Part shown: piece after piece, positions 1 through 4,405 of the stretch
Position numbering within the stretch: the stretch's first letter is position 1
Layout: every line of letters starts with the position of its first letter
Source of the DNA: Campylobacter sp.
GTDB taxonomy: Bacteria > Campylobacterota > Campylobacteria > Campylobacterales > Campylobacteraceae
Direction: 5' to 3'
Length of the DNA: 5,922 bases
NCBI GenBank assembly: GCA_017940085.1
Contig: JAGAZK010000095.1
Span: 1-5,922 of the forward strand
Notes under the pieces: generated by a model
What the model saw: only the letters and a program-made list of their open reading frames with translations
What the model was told of the DNA's origin: nothing
Database searches by the model: none
Translations under genes and position numbers: made by a program

Positions 1-358
1 AAACAAAGAACGAGACGGCTCATTGAACGAACAAGCTATCGGAGATCTAAGAGCTTATATTCAGTGGCTAATATCTGCTGTGGCACAAGATAAATTGCCT
101 GAATATATATCCTTGAAAGATTATAGTGTCGATAAATACGAATATTCAGGTAACAAATTTAGTATTGTAATTTCCATAAATACAATAGCACAAAGCTATA
201 TATTAGCAACTGATAAATATGTATCACAAAATGGAATTTTTACAATACAAAGTCAAGGAAGTTTTGATTTAAGTAAAGCTACTGATGTAAATCCCTATGG
301 TATGCGAATTGAAAGAATTAAAATCAATCCTATTATAAAAGGAAGTAACGCACAATGA
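1..358 (+). CDS. 3' end of a T4SS gene, VirB8/TrbF-like C-terminus (5' partial)
   Basis: The frame is open from the first complete codon (base 2) to the TGA at 356-358, with no stop upstream inside the window. The gene therefore most likely begins outside it. A TTG at 23-25 could serve as a start, but no convincing ribosome binding site precedes it. The visible 118 or so residues are soluble, with a helix-like start (AYIQWLISAVAQDKL) and then beta-strand-like segments (KFSIVISINTIAQSYIL, GIFTIQSQGSF). The tail reads NPYGMRIERIKINP. VirB8/TrbF-type periplasmic domains commonly end in a strand beginning Asn-Pro-x-Gly-hydrophobic, so I infer a VirB8-like inner-membrane scaffold protein whose N-terminal membrane helix lies upstream. 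That assignment rests on one short motif and the T4SS neighbours. The stop overlaps the next start (ATGA), which indicates translational coupling. Confidence 0.55.
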   Translation, partial: NKERDGSLNEQAIGDLRAYIQWLISAVAQDKLPEYISLKDYSVDKYEYSGNKFSIVISINTIAQSYILATDKYVSQNGIFTIQSQGSFDLSKATDVNPYGMRIERIKINPIIKGSNAQ

Positions 359-843
359 ATCAAGATACACAAGAAACAATAGATAAAAAAGCACAAGAAT
401 TTGCCGAACGAAAAACCGAAAAAACAGATAATCAAAAAATAGAAAAAATATCAGAACAATTAGTTAGAATAGTTAGGGAAATTCAAACTATAAAAAGCGA
501 TAATTTGCTTATTTCACAACATTTAAAAGCTTATAGCGATAAATATAAAGAATTAATTTTATCAATGCAAACCGATCAAGCAAATTTTCAAAGTGTAAGC
601 GATGAGGTGGTAAGAGCTATTGCAAAGCAAATCGATACTCAAAGCGATGTTGGCTACAAAGCTTTGATAAAACAGCTTTTAATAAGTGATAATGAAGCAA
701 AAGAAAATGCGATAAAGCCACAATCAAAAAAAGAAAAAAATCAAAGCAAAGAAAAAAAATCATCACCAATGCAGATGATTTTTAATATTTTTATTTCGTT
801 GTTGTGTATCATAAATTTGATACTAATATTTATGAAAGGATAA
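355..843 (+). CDS. Coiled-coil, C-terminally anchored membrane protein, T4SS operon
   Basis: A protein of 162 residues that I do not recognise as a named family. The start is well placed: ATG overlaps the previous stop (ATGA) and AAAGGAAG lies about 10 bases upstream. Residues 1-110 are highly charged and predicted helical, with heptad-like spacing around residues 25-70 (KIEKISEQLVRIVREIQTI), so a coiled coil is likely. Residues 113-137 are a lysine/serine-rich linker (KPQSKKEKNQSKEKKSS). A single hydrophobic stretch at about 140-160 (MIFNIFISLLCIINLILIF) ends two residues before the C-terminus. No signal peptide is present, so the seen features suggest a tail-anchored inner-membrane protein with its coil in the cytoplasm. 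Its place between the VirB8-like end and the transglycosylase suggests an accessory T4SS role, perhaps oligomeric scaffolding. That role is inference only. Confidence 0.8.
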   Translation: MNQDTQETIDKKAQEFAERKTEKTDNQKIEKISEQLVRIVREIQTIKSDNLLISQHLKAYSDKYKELILSMQTDQANFQSVSDEVVRAIAKQIDTQSDVGYKALIKQLLISDNEAKENAIKPQSKKEKNQSKEKKSSPMQMIFNIFISLLCIINLILIFMKG

Positions 844-846
844 AAA

Positions 847-1461
847 ATGCAAACAGCAATTCAAAGAGTTGGAAGCGATACTGCTAATACATTTAAAAGT
901 TGGTTTAGTGATTCGTATAAAAAATTTAAAAATCAAATAGATATAAATCTTGAAAACTCAAAACAAAGAGAAGTTGAAATGAACGCCAATGATGTTTTAT
1001 TAGAAAAAAATCTTTTAGCGTTTTTAAATGATTTAATAAATGATTTCAAGCAAGGTTATATTGACATAAAAAAAGCCCTTGTTTCCCAAGAGATTTTTGA
1101 TGAATTCTCAAAAAACGGAGCTTTAAGCAAAGAACAATTTCAACAAGCAATTATGGGATATTTAGAACAAAATAGCTCATATTCACAAATGTATAAAGAT
1201 ACAATCAAAGAAGCTATGTTAAATCCAACAAAAGAAAATATAGCAATAAATTTATTCTCTGAAAAAATGAAAAGCATATTTGATAGATTAGAAAGCGGTG
1301 AAATTTCAAAAGATAATTTATTGAGCGATAATTCTACTTCATTAAATAGTGAAGATATACTTAACTCAAAAGATATGTTTAAAAGTGGATTTGATAGTTT
1401 CAAAAAAGAAGAAGTCGGTGAAATAGCTAAAAATGTTATTAAAAAAGTTATAGCAAAGTAA
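847..1461 (+). CDS. Hypothetical helical soluble protein, T4SS operon
   Basis: A protein of 204 residues, not recognised. The start is supported by AAGGA at 836-840, six bases before ATG; that site lies in the last codons of the previous gene. The protein has no signal peptide and no membrane segment. It is almost wholly predicted alpha-helical and rich in Lys, Glu, Asn and Ser. An amphipathic N-terminal half (NTFKSWFSDSYKKFKNQI, then VLLEKNLLAFLNDLINDF) is followed by a polar Asp/Ser/Asn-rich linker at about 155-175 (LLSDNSTSLNSEDILNSKDM), and it ends in a basic helix (AKNVIKKVIAK). The gene starts three bases after its upstream neighbour and ends five bases before the transglycosylase, so it is co-transcribed with the T4SS genes. 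It might be a cytoplasmic partner of the anchored coiled-coil protein, or a substrate or regulator. The sequence gives no direct evidence for any of these. Confidence 0.8.
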   Translation: MQTAIQRVGSDTANTFKSWFSDSYKKFKNQIDINLENSKQREVEMNANDVLLEKNLLAFLNDLINDFKQGYIDIKKALVSQEIFDEFSKNGALSKEQFQQAIMGYLEQNSSYSQMYKDTIKEAMLNPTKENIAINLFSEKMKSIFDRLESGEISKDNLLSDNSTSLNSEDILNSKDMFKSGFDSFKKEEVGEIAKNVIKKVIAK

Positions 1462-1466
1462 TAAAG

Positions 1467-2033
1467 ATGAAAAATTTTGTCATGCTTTTATGTATTTTTG
1501 TGTCTTCATCATTTGCATTTGCATACAACAATCAAGAAATTGCAAATTCAATTAAAAAACAAGCTATTTTATCCAATGTAGATACAAGAATACTTTATAC
1601 AATAGCTAAAATTGAAAGCAATTTTAATCCTTTCGTAATTGCTTTTACGAGCAAAAATAAGAATTTCAAATTTGCAAATGCAAATGTCAAGACACAAAAA
1701 TACAAAGATAAATATCTAATACAAATTAGAAGTAATGACAAAAATAATCTTGTCAAAATTGCTAAATTTCTAATTAATAAAGGCTACAAAATCGATGTAG
1801 GTTTAATGCAAATAAATTCAGTAAATTTCAAAGAAAACGAGTTATATGAAATGTTTAGTTTAGATTACAACATTTCAAAATCAATTGGTGTATTATCATT
1901 ATGCCAATCAAAAATGAAAAATTTAAAAGATACAATCGAGTGCTACAACAAAGGATTTAAGCGATATGCAAATAAAGATTATTATGCAAGATTTAAAAAT
2001 AGTTTTAATAAAGATTTTGGTGGTGTAAGATGA
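1467..2033 (+). CDS. VirB1-type lytic transglycosylase, secreted
   Basis: A protein of 188 residues that cleaves the glycan strands of peptidoglycan in the periplasm so the T4SS can cross the cell wall. Residues 1-19 are a Sec signal peptide (MKNFVMLLCIFVSSSFAFA), with cleavage probably after Ala19. The SLT fold follows. The catalytic glutamate is Glu50 in IAKIESNFNP, the second motif is GLMQIN at 112-117, and the closing YNKG motif is at 160-163. Between the first two motifs lie about 55 residues ending in LVKIAKFLINKGYKIDVGLMQIN. This long insert, with a helix before the GLMQIN motif, is typical of VirB1/IagB-type enzymes and unlike the short loop of housekeeping Slt/MltC types. The length is short for VirB1, so there is no separate C-terminal VirB1* domain. 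The ribosome binding site is weak (AAAG just before ATG). The stop overlaps the ATPase start (ATGA). I saw no missing catalytic residue. Confidence 0.9.
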   Translation: MKNFVMLLCIFVSSSFAFAYNNQEIANSIKKQAILSNVDTRILYTIAKIESNFNPFVIAFTSKNKNFKFANANVKTQKYKDKYLIQIRSNDKNNLVKIAKFLINKGYKIDVGLMQINSVNFKENELYEMFSLDYNISKSIGVLSLCQSKMKNLKDTIECYNKGFKRYANKDYYARFKNSFNKDFGGVR

Positions 2034-4405
2034 ATTTAGCTTTACTTACACTTGGGGGACTAGCATTTGCAGGAATTTATTTTGGATTTAAACAAAAAGA
2101 TCCAAATTTAAAGTTATCAAGTTGTTTTTTTGATAAATTGGCTGTGCCTTTATATACTCTATTTAGTGAATGGCATTCAAATTCTATTTTTTTAATTGAT
2201 TATATTAAAGACGACCATATTATTGCAAATACTCAATTTCCTGAAATTTATGGTATTGAACTTCGTGGAAACGATACGATTGTAAATTTTATGAATAACT
2301 CGCTAATATCACAAATTATACGAGATTATAAAACAAGTGAAGATTCATACTTTTTTTACTGCATACAAAAACAAGGTAAATACCAAAAACAATATATTTT
2401 TAGCCATAACAAATCAATTATAAAAAATATAGCAAGTTATTTTAATGCAAAACTTTTAAGTGGCAATAAGCTTTTAAATGTAATCTATAATCAATATTTA
2501 CAAAATACTTACTTTATCGATGATAAACAAATAAAACAAGCTCTTGAAATAAATAAAAACGACAATTTAGAATCAGAACCTGAATTTATGAATTTCAAAC
2601 GCCTAGTAAAACAATCAATACTTCAAAATTTAAAAAATGTAGATTGTTTTCAAGCATACAAAAGCATAGATGTAAAACAAACAAATTTACAACAACTTTT
2701 CAAACTTGATTTTGAAGGCTCTATTTGGTTTTATTTTGATATATCACAAAGACGAATTCAAAACCATATTCAAAAGCTAATAAATTACACAAAAATTATG
2801 GGCGATAAACGACCATTTGTCGCTTTAAAAGAAAAATACGAACACAATGAAACAGAACTTGCAATTGTAAATTCTGTAATGTTTTTAAAACGATATACAA
2901 ACGATCAAATCGGTATGATAGGTTCGTTTTTAAAAACTTCTTATTTACGCAAAGAACTTTTTAGAACGCAACTTTTACAAAAAATGCCTTTAAAATACAG
3001 AGATGGCGAATTCGATTTTTTAGTTCAACAAAGTTATTTAGAAAATTTTATAGCTACTTGTCATAAAAAAAATGCAAAAAAACCTGATATTTTTGGAATA
3101 GACAAAAACGGAGCTTTTATAAATTACTCTTTTAGTGAAGAAAATGATAATCCACACTCTGTAATTATTGCAAAACCAGGTAGCGGAAAATCTGTTTCAA
3201 AACAAAAGATCATAGCTCAAATGATAGATTTTGATTCAAAAACTATGCAATGTAAAAATTTAGGTAAAGATATAGGGCAAGTAAGAATTAGAAGCTATGA
3301 TATTGGTTTTTCAGACGAAAAATTTGTAAAGCTAATAAAAGCAAATCCAAATAACAATGTGGCTCATATAAAAAATACTTTTAGTTCTTTTGGTTATAAC
3401 TTAGTTGCATTAAACGAAGATTATGGCGAAGAAGAATTTGAAGCAGATTTAAAATTTTGTGTCGCACTTACAAATATTATTTTAGATACTCAAAATTCAG
3501 TAGCTCTAACACTAGATGAAGAAACGCTTTATGAAGAAGCTATTAGACACATATATACTACAAAGAAATTTGATATAAAATATGTCTTAAATTTGCAAAA
3601 AAACAATAGCGAAATTTATAATGAATTAATTGCGTTAGGCTATACAGATTACCAACCGCTAACAGACATAAAAGAAGAAAAATTTAATTTTTTAAAAAAA
3701 CCACTTTTAAATGATATTGTCAAATATGTAACAGTTCAGGCTGAAAATATGCAATTAAAAGAAACTGAACGAAAAGCAAATTCGCAACTAGCACATAAAT
3801 TAGATTCGATTGAAAAACTAAATATATTCAGCAATTTTGACAAATTTGATATAAAAGAAGCAGATTTTTTATCAATGGATCTAAATAATTTTAAAGAAAG
3901 TTCGCTATTTGTTCCAATATTTTTTGCTATTTTTCAAAAAACATATCTAAAAGACAGAGAATATGCGATTTGGTGCAGGCGAAATAATCGTCCTGCACCA
4001 AAATTATTTTATGCAATAGAAGAAGCAAAAAATTATTTTAGAGACAATAATTTTTTTGAAAGTATGTTTGAAAAAGTTACGCTTGAAGCAAGAAAATATA
4101 ATGTTCATTTATGCTTTGTAGTTCAAAATGCCGAACATATTCCAAGTCAAATTTTAAAAAATATAAACACACGAATATTTTTATTAAGAGCCGATCAAAA
4201 AAAAGAGTGCATTGAAGAAGCAGATTTAGCTTTTAAAATACCACAAAAAGTAAAAATTGCACTTGACAATACAGAACAATTTGAACTTTGTGTTTGGTAT
4301 TCTGGCGGTGTTTTTAATATGAAATTTGACATAAGTGATAAAGAATTAGAAATTTTCAATACTAACCCAAATGAAATTACAGGAAAAAATAATGAAAACG
4401 AATGA
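2030..4405 (+). CDS. VirB4/TraC-family T4SS ATPase
   Basis: A protein of 791 residues, a usual length for the VirB4/TraC family. These AAA+-like ATPases sit on the cytoplasmic side of the inner membrane and drive T4SS assembly and transfer. Residues 2-20 are hydrophobic (LALLTLGGLAFAGIYFGF), a probable N-terminal membrane anchor. The N-terminal half is the divergent family domain. The Walker A motif is AKPGSGKS at 381-388. The Walker B equivalent is LFYAIEEAKNYF, with Glu664-Glu665-Ala666 where many relatives have Asp-Glu-Ala. A downstream sensor-like glutamine is Gln699 (FVVQNAEHIP), and NINTRIFLLRADQ at 711-723 matches the family's C-terminal arginine-containing segment. The ATG overlaps the transglycosylase stop, and the end overlaps the next gene by 14 bases. 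The gene is intact, with no frameshift. A strong inverted repeat lies inside the coding region at 3969-4002. I could not decide between the TraC (F-type) and VirB4 (P-type) subfamilies. Confidence 0.92.
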   Translation: MNLALLTLGGLAFAGIYFGFKQKDPNLKLSSCFFDKLAVPLYTLFSEWHSNSIFLIDYIKDDHIIANTQFPEIYGIELRGNDTIVNFMNNSLISQIIRDYKTSEDSYFFYCIQKQGKYQKQYIFSHNKSIIKNIASYFNAKLLSGNKLLNVIYNQYLQNTYFIDDKQIKQALEINKNDNLESEPEFMNFKRLVKQSILQNLKNVDCFQAYKSIDVKQTNLQQLFKLDFEGSIWFYFDISQRRIQNHIQKLINYTKIMGDKRPFVALKEKYEHNETELAIVNSVMFLKRYTNDQIGMIGSFLKTSYLRKELFRTQLLQKMPLKYRDGEFDFLVQQSYLENFIATCHKKNAKKPDIFGIDKNGAFINYSFSEENDNPHSVIIAKPGSGKSVSKQKIIAQMIDFDSKTMQCKNLGKDIGQVRIRSYDIGFSDEKFVKLIKANPNNNVAHIKNTFSSFGYNLVALNEDYGEEEFEADLKFCVALTNIILDTQNSVALTLDEETLYEEAIRHIYTTKKFDIKYVLNLQKNNSEIYNELIALGYTDYQPLTDIKEEKFNFLKKPLLNDIVKYVTVQAENMQLKETERKANSQLAHKLDSIEKLNIFSNFDKFDIKEADFLSMDLNNFKESSLFVPIFFAIFQKTYLKDREYAIWCRRNNRPAPKLFYAIEEAKNYFRDNNFFESMFEKVTLEARKYNVHLCFVVQNAEHIPSQILKNINTRIFLLRADQKKECIEEADLAFKIPQKVKIALDNTEQFELCVWYSGGVFNMKFDISDKELEIFNTNPNEITGKNNENE
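3969..4002 (+). other. Strong inverted repeat inside the ATPase gene
   Basis: TTTGGTGCAGG (3969-3979) and CCTGCACCAAA (3992-4002) are perfect 11-base inverted repeats. The 12-base interval can add a CGA/TCG pairing with one bulged base. It encodes ATPase residues 648-657 (WCRRNNRPAP), just before the Walker B strand. Its G+C content is clearly above the surrounding gene, and it uses AGG and CGT arginine codons, whereas nearby arginines are mostly AGA or CGA. It could form an RNA hairpin in the message. No T-tract of terminator length follows directly (AATTATTTT). Confidence 0.7.
4381..4384 (+). promoter_or_regulatory. Ribosome binding site that decides the start at 4392
   Basis: AGGA followed by seven A/T bases and then ATG. 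This is the only well-formed Shine-Dalgarno site in the frame of the membrane protein, and it lies inside the end of the ATPase gene. It argues that translation enters the hairpin-rich element in frame and does not begin after it. The in-frame GTG codons at 4542 and 4725 lack a comparable site. Confidence 0.6.

Noticed and set aside
23..25. TTG as the true start of the first gene
   Set aside because: The frame is open to the window edge, there is no clear ribosome binding site, and a VirB8-like protein would need an upstream membrane helix. A gene cut by the window is more likely.
1140..1403. Open frame of 87 codons on the minus strand
   Set aside because: It lies wholly opposite the 847-1461 gene, which has a good ribosome binding site and operon spacing. 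The minus-strand product has no recognisable domain and looks like the complement of lysine- and glutamate-rich coding sequence.
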